Assembly: GCF_048571125.1 (NCBI RefSeq)
Contig: NZ_CP182343.1
Span: forward strand, 3,162,001-3,226,000
DNA length: 64,000 nt
Direction of reading: 5' to 3'
Source of the DNA: Arcobacter siniprincipis
GTDB lineage: Bacteria; Campylobacterota; Campylobacteria; Campylobacterales; Arcobacteraceae
A program made the position numbers and the translations under genes. Positions 51,451 through 61,060 of this stretch are shown here, in pieces. The notes under the pieces were generated by a model. It was not told the DNA's origin and did no database searches. It worked only from the letters and a program-made list of their open reading frames with translations. Position 1 is the stretch's first letter. Every line of letters starts with the position of its first letter.

Positions 51451-52683
51451 ATGAAAAAAATACATTTATTATTTTTCTTACCTATTTTTTTATGGAGTCA
51501 AGATTTAAGTGAATTGATAAATATTTCTCAAAAAAATAAACTAATTCAATCTTCACAAGAAACAGTGGAGTCAATAAAAGATGAGTACAGTAGTGTAAAA
51601 AGATCTTATTTACCAGCTGTGAGCATTGGAACTTCTTATCAAAATACTAACAGAGAAAGTCAAAGTATGCCTGAGAATGGGTATACTTCTTATGCAAAAG
51701 TTGGACTAACAATATATGATGGTAACAAAAGATATAACTTATTTAAAAGTTACAAATCATATATAAAAAGTTCTAAAGAAGATTTATCAGCACTTAAAAA
51801 TGAAGTTGCCCTTGATGTTGTAAATTATTATTATCAATATCTAACTTTAGAAGCTCAAAAAGATGCTAAACAAAAAGAGATAGAACAACTAAAATCAGAA
51901 GGAGATAGAGTCAAAAACTTTGTTGATGTTGGTTCTTCGACAACTGATGAATATGATAAAATTGAATCAAGAATTCAAAGTTCAATTTTTGATCTTAACC
52001 AAATTGAATTGAATATTATAACAGTATTACATACTCTTGAATATGTAACAGGAGAAGAAGTTTCTATAAATGCTGGTTCTTCTATAAAAGATATTAATAT
52101 TAATAGTGATTTTAAAGCACAAAGACCTGATATTAAATCTTTGGAATACAATATAGAAAAACTAAAATATGATGCAAGACAAGAAAAAAGTGGCTATTTG
52201 CCAAAAATCACATTAGACAATACATACTCATATTATGATAGAAACTATAAAGATAATTCTATTGCAATGGACTACAAAGATCAAAATGTATTTTCGGTGA
52301 ATCTTTCATGGGATATTTTTAACTTTAATTCTACTGGTAAAAAATATAGTGCAAAATACAAAGAGTACTTAAGTAAAAGATCAAACTATGAATACCAAAA
52401 GAAAAAAGCTGATACAGAATTAAAAACAGCACTTAAAACCTATGAAATAGGAAAAGTGAAAGTAAAAGCTGCTCAAGCATCTTTAAAAGCAGCAACTAGT
52501 GTATACGATTCAATTAAATCAAAATACCAAAATGGACTTGTAGATAATGTTTCTTTTTTAGAAGCATTAACTGAAAAATATGATGCATTAAGTCAATTAA
52601 AAAGTTCACAATATGATTTAGAAATTAACAAAGCCACAATAATTTATTATAGTGGTAAAAATGTAGGAGATTATGTAGAATGA
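51451..52683 (+). CDS. Outer-membrane efflux protein, TolC family
   Basis: 410 residues. Signal peptide about 1-16 (ending LWSQD), then two homologous halves of the TolC/OEP type rich in long helices. Family features are SYLPAVSIGTSYQNTNRE and, in the second half, SGYLPKITLDNTYSYYDR. It lacks the lipobox Cys of NodT-type factors. It forms the outer-membrane channel of the pump encoded downstream; the next gene overlaps it by 4 bases. Its placement before the adaptor gene is unusual for many RND operons but common in this phylum (CmeDEF-like order). Confidence 0.88.
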   Translation: MKKIHLLFFLPIFLWSQDLSELINISQKNKLIQSSQETVESIKDEYSSVKRSYLPAVSIGTSYQNTNRESQSMPENGYTSYAKVGLTIYDGNKRYNLFKSYKSYIKSSKEDLSALKNEVALDVVNYYYQYLTLEAQKDAKQKEIEQLKSEGDRVKNFVDVGSSTTDEYDKIESRIQSSIFDLNQIELNIITVLHTLEYVTGEEVSINAGSSIKDININSDFKAQRPDIKSLEYNIEKLKYDARQEKSGYLPKITLDNTYSYYDRNYKDNSIAMDYKDQNVFSVNLSWDIFNFNSTGKKYSAKYKEYLSKRSNYEYQKKKADTELKTALKTYEIGKVKVKAAQASLKAATSVYDSIKSKYQNGLVDNVSFLEALTEKYDALSQLKSSQYDLEINKATIIYYSGKNVGDYVE

Positions 52684-53753
52684 AAAAAATATTAGTAGGT
52701 TTGTTTATTTTAGGATTAAACTTTTTATTTGCAGCTGGAGAGCAAAAGCAAGCACTACCTGTAAAAGCCTATACAGTAAGCACAAATGAGACAACATTAG
52801 AAAAGGATTATCCTGCTTTAATAAAATCAAAAAGTGAAGTAAATATTATTGCTAGGGTTCCAGGAAAACTAGAAAAAAAATATTTTCAAGATGGTGATTT
52901 TGTAAAAAAAGGTACTTTATTATATAAAATAGAACAAGATACTTATCAAGCAAATTTAAATGCTGCACAAGCACAATTAGACAAAGCAGAAGCTTTACTT
53001 ACAAAAGCTACAAAAGATTGGAAAAGAGCAGAAAAATTATTTGCTGCAAAATCTATAAGTGAACAATCAAAAGATGATTATTTATATACATATCAAGATG
53101 CTCTAGCTGATGTACAAAATTACAAAGCAAAAGTACAAGATGCAAAAATTAGTTATCAATATACACTAATAAAATCACCTATTAATGGTCTAACTGGAAA
53201 AAGTGCTTTTGATGAAGGGAATTATGTAGGTTCAAATGAAAATAACTCAAATTTATTAACTATTACAAATACAAATCCCGTATATGTAGAGTTTTCTTTA
53301 CCTCAAAAAGATATTTCTAAATATTTAGAACAAATAAAAAAAGGAAGTGTTAATTTTAGTATTTCAGCAAATGGGAAGACTTATTCAGATGGCAAGTTAA
53401 ATTTTGTCTCTTCTAAAATTGATATAGCAACAGATAGTTTACTTTTAAGAACAACATTTGAAAACAAAAACAATGAACTTATTATTGGTGGATATTCTAC
53501 AATAGAAATAAAAAACATAAAAATCAATAATGTATTTACTATCCCTGAAATTGCCATTTTACAATCAGCTAATGGAGCAGCAGTTTATGTAATTGATAAT
53601 GGTGTTGCTACAGTTAGACCAGTTAAAATCGGTAATTTAACTTCAAGTGGAGTTATTGTTGAATCTGGTTTAAAATCTGGAGATAAAATTATTATTAGTA
53701 ATATTGCAAAAGTAAGACCAAATGCTCCTGTTCAAATAATAGGTGAAAAATAA
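52680..53753 (+). CDS. Periplasmic adaptor (membrane fusion) protein of an RND pump
   Basis: 357 residues. Signal peptide about 1-20 (ending LFAAG). Barrel-sandwich/lipoyl halves with VNIIARVPGKLEKKYFQDGDFVKKGTLLYKIEQ and YTLIKSPINGLTGKSAFDEGNYV enclose a helical hairpin (about 85-135). It has no lipobox. It joins the TolC-type channel to the inner-membrane pump. It overlaps the channel gene by 4 bases and abuts the pump gene. Confidence 0.9.
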   Translation: MKKILVGLFILGLNFLFAAGEQKQALPVKAYTVSTNETTLEKDYPALIKSKSEVNIIARVPGKLEKKYFQDGDFVKKGTLLYKIEQDTYQANLNAAQAQLDKAEALLTKATKDWKRAEKLFAAKSISEQSKDDYLYTYQDALADVQNYKAKVQDAKISYQYTLIKSPINGLTGKSAFDEGNYVGSNENNSNLLTITNTNPVYVEFSLPQKDISKYLEQIKKGSVNFSISANGKTYSDGKLNFVSSKIDIATDSLLLRTTFENKNNELIIGGYSTIEIKNIKINNVFTIPEIAILQSANGAAVYVIDNGVATVRPVKIGNLTSSGVIVESGLKSGDKIIISNIAKVRPNAPVQIIGEK

Positions 53754-53754
53754 T

Positions 53755-56700
53755 ATGTTTTCAGCATTTTTCATAAATAGACCAGTTTTTTCAGCTGTAA
53801 TATCTATTCTTATTTTCCTAGCTGGATTACTTTCAATGGTGAATTTACCAATTGAACAGTATCCAAAGGTTGTTCCACCTCAAATTATTGTATCAACTAC
53901 ATATCCAGGTGCTAGTGCAGAAACTATTTCAAAAACTGTTGCCGCACCACTTGAAGAAAAAATCAATGGTGCTAAAGATATGATTTATATGAATTCATTA
54001 GCAGCAGATAGTGGGATAGTTAGTATCAATGTATATTTTGAAGTAGGAACAAATGCTGATGATGCAAAAATTGATGTAAATAACCGTGTACAATCAGCCT
54101 TAGCAAAACTTCCAGCAGAAGTACAAAAACAAGGGGTAACAGTAACTGAGCGATCTCCTAGTTTACTTCAAGTGATAAGTTTCTTTTCACCAGATTATTC
54201 TAAAGACACTACTTTTATTTCTAATTATGCATTAATGAATGTTGTTGATGATTTAAAAAGAATTAAAGGTGTTGGTGATGCTACAATTTTTGGGGCAAAA
54301 GATTATGCTATAAGAGTTTGGGTAGACCCTGAGAAATTATCAAATTTTGGACTTACTACAACAGATCTTATAAATGCGATTAAAGAACAAAATCAACAAT
54401 ATGCAGCAGGTAAATTTGCAGCAGAACCAATTGCAAACAAACAAATGTTTACATATACATTACAAACTCCTCCAAGACTTAGTTCTCCAACAGAATTTGG
54501 TAACATAGTAATTAGAGCAAATAAAGATGGTAGTGCTTTATTATTAAAAGATGTAGCAACTATAGAATTGGGTGCTAGTAGTTATAACTTGAATTCAAAA
54601 TTAAATGGTTTTCCTTCAATTCCTATTGGTATATTTTTACAAAGTGGAGCAAATGCTATTGACACAGCAAAAGCTATAAAAGAAGCATTACAAAAAGCTA
54701 GTGAAAAATTTCCAAGCGGAATATCTTACAAAATACCTTACAGTAGTACTGACTTTATTGAAGTATCAATAAAAGAAGTTGCAAAAACTTTTGTTGAAGC
54801 AATTATTCTTGTTGTTGCAATTATCTTTTTATTTTTACAAAATTGGAGAGCAACACTTATTCCTGTTTTAGCAGTTCCAGTTTCTATTGTAGGAGCATTT
54901 GCAGGAATGTATATGCTGGGATTCAGTATAAACTTATTAACCCTGTTTGGTTTAGTATTGGCAATTGGTATTGTTGTTGATGATGCTATTATTGTAATTG
55001 AAAATGTTGAGAGGCATTTAAGTGAAGGAATGGCTCCAAAAGATGCTGCATTTAAAGCCATGAAAGAAGTTTCTGGAGCATTGATAGCTATTATATTAGT
55101 TCTTTCTGCTGTATTTGTTCCTGTTGCCTTTATTAGTGGTTTATCAGGAGTAATGTACAAACAATTTGCTATTACAATTGTTGTTTCAATTGTAATCTCT
55201 GGATTTGTTGCATTAACATTAACTCCTTCACTTTGTGCAGTTTTATTAAAAGATGGACATGTTAAACCGCAAGGTTTTTTCAAATGGTTTAACAACATGT
55301 TTGATAAATTTACAAATGGTTATTCGTTTATGGTAAAAAGTACAATTAGGTATTCAATATTAAGTTTCCTATTATTTGGGGGCTTGATATTTATTACATA
55401 TAATATGTACACAAATATGAGAACAGCACTTGTTCCACAAGAGGACCAAGGAGCAATTTTTATTTTCTCTTACAATCCTCCTGGTTCATCTTTAAATAGA
55501 ACTACTAAATTGACAGATGAAATTTTTGATACGGTTAAACAAGATACAAGCGTAGAGAATACATTAACACTTAGTGGGTTAGACTTTATGACTTTTGCTT
55601 TAAGAACTAACTCTGCTGCAACAATTGTTAAACTTAAAGATTGGGAAGAAAGAAAACAACCAGATCAGCAAGCAGATGCAATTGCAGGAAAATTTACAGG
55701 ACAATTAATGGGTAGAACTACAGATGGATTCTCATTTGCAGTACTTCCTCCTCCAATTATGGGTATGGGTGTTTCTGGTGGTTTTGAGATGTATGTACAA
55801 AATAAATCAGGAAGCGGTGTTAAAGATTTAAATAAATATGTTCAAGAGATAATCCAAAAAGCAAATTCAAGACCAGAATTGACAGCAGTTAGAACAACTC
55901 TTGCAACGAATGTACCACAATATTCTCTAAAAGTTGATAACATAAAAGCTAAATCAAAAGGTGTCAATATCGCAGATATTTTTTCAACTCTTAGTTCAAC
56001 TTTTGGAAGTTATTACATAAATGACTTCAACTTATATGGAAGAACCTATACGGTAAATATCCAAGCAAAAAGTGAATTTAGAAAAGGGGTTGAAGACTTG
56101 AACAAAATATTTGTAAAAGCTTCAAATAATGAGTTACTTCCTGTAAGCTCTTTTGTTACAGTCACAAAAACAACTGGTGCTGATTTAGTTGAAAGATTTA
56201 ATCTTTTTACATCAGCAAAAATTTCAGGACAACCAGCTCCAGGATATAGTTCAGGGGATGCCTTAAAAGCTATTGAAGAAGTTTCAAATGAGATTTTGCC
56301 AAATGATTATGCAATCAGTTGGGTAGGAACTGCTTATCAAGAGAAAAGAATCTCTAGCAAAAGTTATTTAGCCTTTATTTTTGGTATATTATTTTTATAT
56401 TTAATCCTAGCAGCGCAATATGAAAGATGGATGATGCCAATTTCTGTTGTTATGGCTATTCCTTTTGGAGTATTTGGAGCAGTTGTTGCAACTATGATAA
56501 GAGGATTAGAAAATGATATTTACTTCCAGGTAGGTATTTTAGTTTTAATTGGATTATCCGCTAAAAATGCAATTTTGATTGTAGAGTTTGCAATGCAACA
56601 AAGAAAAGACGGACAAAGTATTTATGATGCAGCAATAAATGCAGCAAGATTAAGAATTAGACCTATTATTATGACATCTCTTGCATTTATGTTAGGAGTT

Positions 56701-56859
56701 GTTCCTTTAGCTATTAGTACAGGAGCTGGAGCTGCTAGTAGACACTCTATTGGAACAGGTGTAATTGGAGGAATGTTAACTGCCACAGTTATTGCTATTG
56801 TCTTTATTCCTTTGTTTTATATATTTGTTTCAAAACTAAGTGAAAAAAAGAATAAATAA
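53755..56859 (+). CDS. RND multidrug efflux pump, HAE1/AcrB family
   Basis: 1034 residues from ATG 53755, which gives the standard start MFSAFFINRPVFSAVISI; GTG 53743 is an alternative that overlaps the adaptor gene. Twelve spans and two large periplasmic loops are present. The proton-relay motif GIVVDDAIIVIENVERHL near 402 has the paired Asp, and the matching helix carries GLSAKNAILIVEFA with Lys near 940. It expels drugs or bile-like compounds with the two proteins before it. Closest in style to CmeF/AcrB. Regulation by the divergent MarR protein is likely. Confidence 0.93.
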   Translation: MFSAFFINRPVFSAVISILIFLAGLLSMVNLPIEQYPKVVPPQIIVSTTYPGASAETISKTVAAPLEEKINGAKDMIYMNSLAADSGIVSINVYFEVGTNADDAKIDVNNRVQSALAKLPAEVQKQGVTVTERSPSLLQVISFFSPDYSKDTTFISNYALMNVVDDLKRIKGVGDATIFGAKDYAIRVWVDPEKLSNFGLTTTDLINAIKEQNQQYAAGKFAAEPIANKQMFTYTLQTPPRLSSPTEFGNIVIRANKDGSALLLKDVATIELGASSYNLNSKLNGFPSIPIGIFLQSGANAIDTAKAIKEALQKASEKFPSGISYKIPYSSTDFIEVSIKEVAKTFVEAIILVVAIIFLFLQNWRATLIPVLAVPVSIVGAFAGMYMLGFSINLLTLFGLVLAIGIVVDDAIIVIENVERHLSEGMAPKDAAFKAMKEVSGALIAIILVLSAVFVPVAFISGLSGVMYKQFAITIVVSIVISGFVALTLTPSLCAVLLKDGHVKPQGFFKWFNNMFDKFTNGYSFMVKSTIRYSILSFLLFGGLIFITYNMYTNMRTALVPQEDQGAIFIFSYNPPGSSLNRTTKLTDEIFDTVKQDTSVENTLTLSGLDFMTFALRTNSAATIVKLKDWEERKQPDQQADAIAGKFTGQLMGRTTDGFSFAVLPPPIMGMGVSGGFEMYVQNKSGSGVKDLNKYVQEIIQKANSRPELTAVRTTLATNVPQYSLKVDNIKAKSKGVNIADIFSTLSSTFGSYYINDFNLYGRTYTVNIQAKSEFRKGVEDLNKIFVKASNNELLPVSSFVTVTKTTGADLVERFNLFTSAKISGQPAPGYSSGDALKAIEEVSNEILPNDYAISWVGTAYQEKRISSKSYLAFIFGILFLYLILAAQYERWMMPISVVMAIPFGVFGAVVATMIRGLENDIYFQVGILVLIGLSAKNAILIVEFAMQQRKDGQSIYDAAINAARLRIRPIIMTSLAFMLGVVPLAISTGAGAASRHSIGTGVIGGMLTATVIAIVFIPLFYIFVSKLSEKKNK

Positions 56860-56890
56860 ATTCAAAAACTGAATAATTATTCATAAAAAG

Positions 56891-56920
56891 CAAAGAGTTA
56901 AAATATATTTTAACTCTTTG
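56891..56920 (+). terminator. Terminator of the RND pump operon
   Basis: A perfect 15-base inverted repeat, starting CAAAGAGTTAAAATA and ending TATTTTAACTCTTTG, with effectively no separate loop; the inner A/T bases will open. It lies 31 bases after the pump stop. Confidence 0.8.
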
Positions 56921-56978
56921 TTCGCTACTATAATAAATCCCATTTAAATCACACCTAATTATACAAAAGGTAAAAATA

Positions 56979-57818
56979 GTGAAAATATATATTTATGCCA
57001 AAAGTGGACATTCAATTGGATTGGAAGCTACAAGAACTTGTTGTGCAATTGCAGCAAAACTAAAAGAATTTGACCCAATACTTTGTACTTGCGATTTTAG
57101 AGCAGGAGTTTATTCAAAAGAAGAGTTAGGTATCAAGAAATATGTTAGCGTTGATGTTTTAACAAATCTTCCAAATATCATGGAAAGAGGTGATATATTA
57201 ATCTTTGATTCTGATGAGAGTTCAGATACTATGGAAAAGTATATGAAGGATTTTTGTTCACTACTTTATAAAGTGGGTGTTGATACACCACAAAATATTG
57301 TTGATGATAAATTATTTAAAAAAGTTCCTAATCCAAAATTTGAAAAAACTCTTTTTTTTGGTGATGATGATTATGGTAATTTGTTGTTAGAACTTATAAA
57401 AAGCAGTTCAAAGAAACAAATAAATTTACTTATGGGACACTATTTTTTCATGGGCAATGAAACAAAGCTAGCACCCTATTTTGAAAAACTATTTACAGAT
57501 GAAGAGTATGTTAATACAATTTCTAATTCTAAGTTTTTACTAACAACTTCTGTTCAAAGTTGTATGGAGTCTATAGCCTGTGGAAATAAACCTGTTCTAT
57601 TATTAAGAGAAGACAAAAGTTATAATTTGCAATTTATTGAGAATTTAAACCTTCCTACAATAAACTATAACGAAAACTTAGATAAAATGATAATAGAATT
57701 TGAAGATATTATTTCTTCTTACCCAAACCTAAATGATATTGAAATTTTTGATTTTGAACCTTTAGTGTTACAAATAAAGAAAAAAACAGGTTCCTATAAT
57801 AGTCTCAATAGTTTATAA
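56979..57818 (+). CDS. Unassigned protein resembling a glycosyltransferase-28/PseG-type fold
   Basis: 279 residues from GTG 56979. The N-terminus (MKIYIYAKSGHSIGLEATRT) looks like a nucleotide-binding first strand with a glycine-rich loop. Near the C-terminus SKFLLTTSVQSCMESIACGNKPVLLL resembles the E-(S/A)-x-x-x-G-x-P sugar-nucleotide motif of GT-B enzymes such as MurG and PseG. No signal peptide or membrane span is present. I cannot name its substrate. It stands alone between two terminated units, just before ccoG. A function in surface glycan synthesis is only a possibility. Confidence 0.65.
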   Translation: MKIYIYAKSGHSIGLEATRTCCAIAAKLKEFDPILCTCDFRAGVYSKEELGIKKYVSVDVLTNLPNIMERGDILIFDSDESSDTMEKYMKDFCSLLYKVGVDTPQNIVDDKLFKKVPNPKFEKTLFFGDDDYGNLLLELIKSSSKKQINLLMGHYFFMGNETKLAPYFEKLFTDEEYVNTISNSKFLLTTSVQSCMESIACGNKPVLLLREDKSYNLQFIENLNLPTINYNENLDKMIIEFEDIISSYPNLNDIEIFDFEPLVLQIKKKTGSYNSLNSL

Positions 57819-57925
57819 TTATAAGTTAAGCTTATGATTTTATTATGCTTCTTATAAGTTCTTATCTTCTATAATTCAAAAAACAAAGGTGGATAATATA
57901 ACTTCACCTTATGAAAGGTTAAAAC

Positions 57926-59314
57926 ATGGCTTCAGAAAGTGTTCAAATTGCTAAGAAATCACCTTATCGATTTAAAAGATATTATGTTTATTTAGCAGTT
58001 ACAATTATGGCTTTAGCTATTCCATTTATCAGAATAAATGGAAATCATATATTCCTATTATCATTTGATAAGAAACAACTACATCTTATGGGTATTGCAT
58101 TTGATATGCAAGAACTTTATATGATGCCTTTTTTATTGATGCTACTCTTTTTAGGTATTTTTGCTGTTACAGCAATTGGAGGAAGAGCATGGTGTGGTTG
58201 GGCCTGTCCTCAAACAATCTTTAGGGTTGTATATAGAGATTTGATTGAATCAACTTTGTTAAAACTAAGAAGAATCAAAAATAAACAAAAAGAACCTGAT
58301 TATTCAAAAGCTGAAAATGCAAGTAAAAAGATAGTTGGTGTTATTTTGTGGGCAATATTAGCTCTTATTGCTGCAGCTGATTTTATGTGGTATTTTGTTC
58401 CTCCTGAAGATTTTTTTACATATTTACAAGATCCTTCAGAACATATGTTTCTAATTGGAATTGTTTTATCTATTGCTGCATTTTTAGTATATGATGTTGT
58501 AAAATTAAAAGAAGATTTTTGTGTTTATGTATGTCCTTACTCAAGAGTTCAATCTGTTTTATATGATGATAATACACTACAAGCGATTTACTCTACTAAC
58601 AGAGGTGGAGATATTTATAATGGGAATAAAGAAAAAATTATTTTCAAAGAAAAAGATTTACCTGATCCTTCAAATGAATGTACAACCTGTGAATCATGTG
58701 TAACAGTATGTCCTACTCATATTGATATTAGAAAAGGTTTACAATTAGAGTGTATCAATTGTCTAGAGTGTGTTGATGCCTGTACTACGGTTATGGGAAA
58801 ACTTGGCAAAGAGTCATTAGTTCAATGGACAAGTACAAATAATATCAAAAATAATATTCCTACAAAAGTTGTAAGAAAATCAACTGTTATGTATAGTGTT
58901 GCTTTACTAATTGTAATTGGACTTTTATTTGTAATGGGTGGTGAAAAAGAGTATATGCTTTTAAATATAAATAAAACTACTCAATTGTACCAAGTAAAAA
59001 AAGATAATCTTGTTACTAATAACTTCTTATTTTTATTCCAAAATACAGATTCAAAAAGACACAAATATGCATTAGAAATAGTGGATAACAAAGACATATT
59101 TATAGAAAGATTTAATCCATTTTCACTAGGTGCTGGAAAATTAGCTAAAAAAGTTGTAATTTTAGGAACTAAATCTGAATTGGTAGTTGACAATACAAAA
59201 GATACTCCAATAACAGTCACTATTAGGGCTTATGCAGAAGATGAGCCAGATAGAGTTCAAGTATTTAGAAAAGCAGTATTTATTTACCCAAGAGAAGATA
59301 TGCTTAAAAAATAA
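57926..59314 (+). CDS. ccoG: Cytochrome c oxidase accessory protein CcoG (FixG/RdxA)
   Basis: 462 residues with about five membrane spans, iron-sulfur motifs and a C-terminal Ig-like domain (about 350-460). RAWCGWACPQTIFR and VCPYSRVQ are conserved in CcoG. The 2[4Fe-4S] ferredoxin domain follows with CTTCESCVTVCP and CINCLECVDAC. CcoG is thought to reduce copper for assembly of the cbb3-type cytochrome c oxidase, whose genes are not in this window. It has an AAAGGT site and is followed by its own terminator. Confidence 0.92.
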   Translation: MASESVQIAKKSPYRFKRYYVYLAVTIMALAIPFIRINGNHIFLLSFDKKQLHLMGIAFDMQELYMMPFLLMLLFLGIFAVTAIGGRAWCGWACPQTIFRVVYRDLIESTLLKLRRIKNKQKEPDYSKAENASKKIVGVILWAILALIAAADFMWYFVPPEDFFTYLQDPSEHMFLIGIVLSIAAFLVYDVVKLKEDFCVYVCPYSRVQSVLYDDNTLQAIYSTNRGGDIYNGNKEKIIFKEKDLPDPSNECTTCESCVTVCPTHIDIRKGLQLECINCLECVDACTTVMGKLGKESLVQWTSTNNIKNNIPTKVVRKSTVMYSVALLIVIGLLFVMGGEKEYMLLNINKTTQLYQVKKDNLVTNNFLFLFQNTDSKRHKYALEIVDNKDIFIERFNPFSLGAGKLAKKVVILGTKSELVVDNTKDTPITVTIRAYAEDEPDRVQVFRKAVFIYPREDMLKK

Positions 59315-59320
59315 AACTCT

Positions 59321-59354
59321 TTGTAAGTGTAGATTTAAATATTTACACTTACAA
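59321..59354 (+). terminator. Terminator after ccoG
   Basis: TTGTAAGTGTA (59321-59331) pairs with TACACTTACAA (59344-59354), 11 bases, followed by AAATCTTTC. It begins 7 bases after the ccoG stop. Confidence 0.75.
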
Positions 59355-59396
59355 AAATCTTTCAGAAAATTAAACCCTACTTAACAATACTTTAGC

Positions 59397-59402
59397 TATA
59401 AT
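59397..59402 (+). promoter_or_regulatory. Probable -10 box of pyrG
   Basis: TATAAT, preceded by TTTAGC and 42 bases before the pyrG ATG. As usual in this group no clear -35 box is seen. A GGAG site (ACGGAGTATC) follows before the ATG. Confidence 0.6.
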
Positions 59403-59443
59403 CGCGGCTATAAATAACTACTATTTTTTACGGAGTATCACCA

Positions 59444-61060
59444 ATGACTAAATTTATATTTGTTACAGGTGGGGTCTTAAGTTCCTTAGGAAAAGGGATA
59501 ACTTCTGCCTCTATCGCTACTATTTTAAAGCAATCAGGTTACAGAGTAACTATGCTAAAAATCGATCCATATTTAAATGTTGATCCAGGAACAATGAGTC
59601 CATTAGAACATGGAGAAGTATTCGTTACAGCAGATGGTGCTGAAACAGATTTAGATTTAGGAAATTATGAAAGATTTATTGATGTAACTCTTGGTGCAAA
59701 AAATAGTTTTACTACAGGACAAGTTTATTTATCTGTAATAAGAAGAGAAAGACAAGGTGGATATTTAGGAAAAACTATTCAAGTAGTTCCTCATGTAGTT
59801 GATGAAATAAAAGCAAGAATTTTTGATGCAGCAGAAGGTTATGACTTTTTAATTGTTGAACTAGGTGGAACAGTAGGAGATATCGAAGGTTTACCATTTA
59901 TGGAGTCTATTAGAGAAATAAGACATGAATTGAATAAAGATAGAACTATGAATATTCATGTAACACTTGTTCCATATATTGCAGCGGCTGGTGAACTTAA
60001 AACAAAACCAACTCAACACAGTGTTCAAGAATTAAGAAGAATTGGTATTACACCTCATATGCTTGTATGTAGAAGTGAAAAACCTCTACCAAAAGAGTTA
60101 AAGAAGAAACTTGCAATGTCTTGTGATATCAACAACAATGCTGTAGTTGAAGCAGGTGATGCACAATCAATTTATCAAGTACCAATGAACTTCTTAAAAG
60201 AAGGTATTTTAACTCCTTTATCAGAGCACTTTAACATCAAAATAAAACCAAATATGGAAAAATGGGAAACTCTTGTAAAACATATTATTCTTCCGCAAGG
60301 TGAAGTAACAATTGCTTTTGTAGGTAAATATATAGAACTAAAAGAATCTTATAAATCTTTAACAGAATCATTGATTCACGCAGGAGCTCACTTAAATACA
60401 AAAGTTAATATTAACTGGTGTGATAGTGAAAGAATAGAAGATGTTGGAGCTTACGATATTATAGGCAATTCTGATGCAATCTTAGTTGCAGGTGGGTTTG
60501 GTAATAGAGGAGTTGAAGGTAAATTAAAAGCAATTGAATATGCAAGGGTAAATAATATTCCTTTTTTAGGAATTTGTTTAGGTATGCAGCTTTCTATTGT
60601 AGAATATTGTAGAAATGTTCTAGGTATAGAAGATGCAAACTCAATTGAATTTGATGAAAAAACTACTAATCCTGCTATTTATTTAATTGATGAATTTATG
60701 GACCAATCTGGTAATAAGCAACTAAGAACTCACAAATCACCAATGGGTGGAACAATGAGATTAGGTGAGTATCCATTTAATCCAAAAGCTGGAACAAAAC
60801 TAAAAGCTGCTTATGGAAATAATGAAACTTACTATGAAAGACATAGACATAGATATGAAGCAAATCCTGCTTACAAACAAAGATTAGAAGAAGCAGGAAT
60901 GATTGTTTCTGGTGAATCAGATGGACTAATTGAAGCAGTAGAGCTTAAAGATCACCCTTGGTTTGTTGGTGTTCAATTTCACCCTGAGTTTACATCTCAT
61001 TTAGAAACACCAAATCCAATAATAACAGAATTTGTAAGACAAGCTACTAAAACAAAGTAA
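59444..61060 (+). CDS. pyrG: CTP synthase
   Basis: 538 residues, normal length. The synthetase domain (about 1-265) starts TKFIFVTGGVLSSLGKG with the P-loop, and SPLEHGEVFVTADGAETDLD and VVPHVVDEIKARI follow. The glutaminase domain (about 290-535) has FLGICLGMQ with the catalytic Cys near 380 and the His-Glu pair in VQFHPEF. It makes CTP from UTP, ATP and glutamine. It overlaps recJ by one base (TAATG), so the pair are coupled. Confidence 0.97.
   Translation: MTKFIFVTGGVLSSLGKGITSASIATILKQSGYRVTMLKIDPYLNVDPGTMSPLEHGEVFVTADGAETDLDLGNYERFIDVTLGAKNSFTTGQVYLSVIRRERQGGYLGKTIQVVPHVVDEIKARIFDAAEGYDFLIVELGGTVGDIEGLPFMESIREIRHELNKDRTMNIHVTLVPYIAAAGELKTKPTQHSVQELRRIGITPHMLVCRSEKPLPKELKKKLAMSCDINNNAVVEAGDAQSIYQVPMNFLKEGILTPLSEHFNIKIKPNMEKWETLVKHIILPQGEVTIAFVGKYIELKESYKSLTESLIHAGAHLNTKVNINWCDSERIEDVGAYDIIGNSDAILVAGGFGNRGVEGKLKAIEYARVNNIPFLGICLGMQLSIVEYCRNVLGIEDANSIEFDEKTTNPAIYLIDEFMDQSGNKQLRTHKSPMGGTMRLGEYPFNPKAGTKLKAAYGNNETYYERHRHRYEANPAYKQRLEEAGMIVSGESDGLIEAVELKDHPWFVGVQFHPEFTSHLETPNPIITEFVRQATKTK

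Noticed and set aside
54738..55298. Long open frame (186 codons) on the strand opposite the RND pump gene
   Set aside because: It lies wholly inside a well-conserved pump gene, has no ribosome site and its composition mirrors the antisense of membrane-helix codons.
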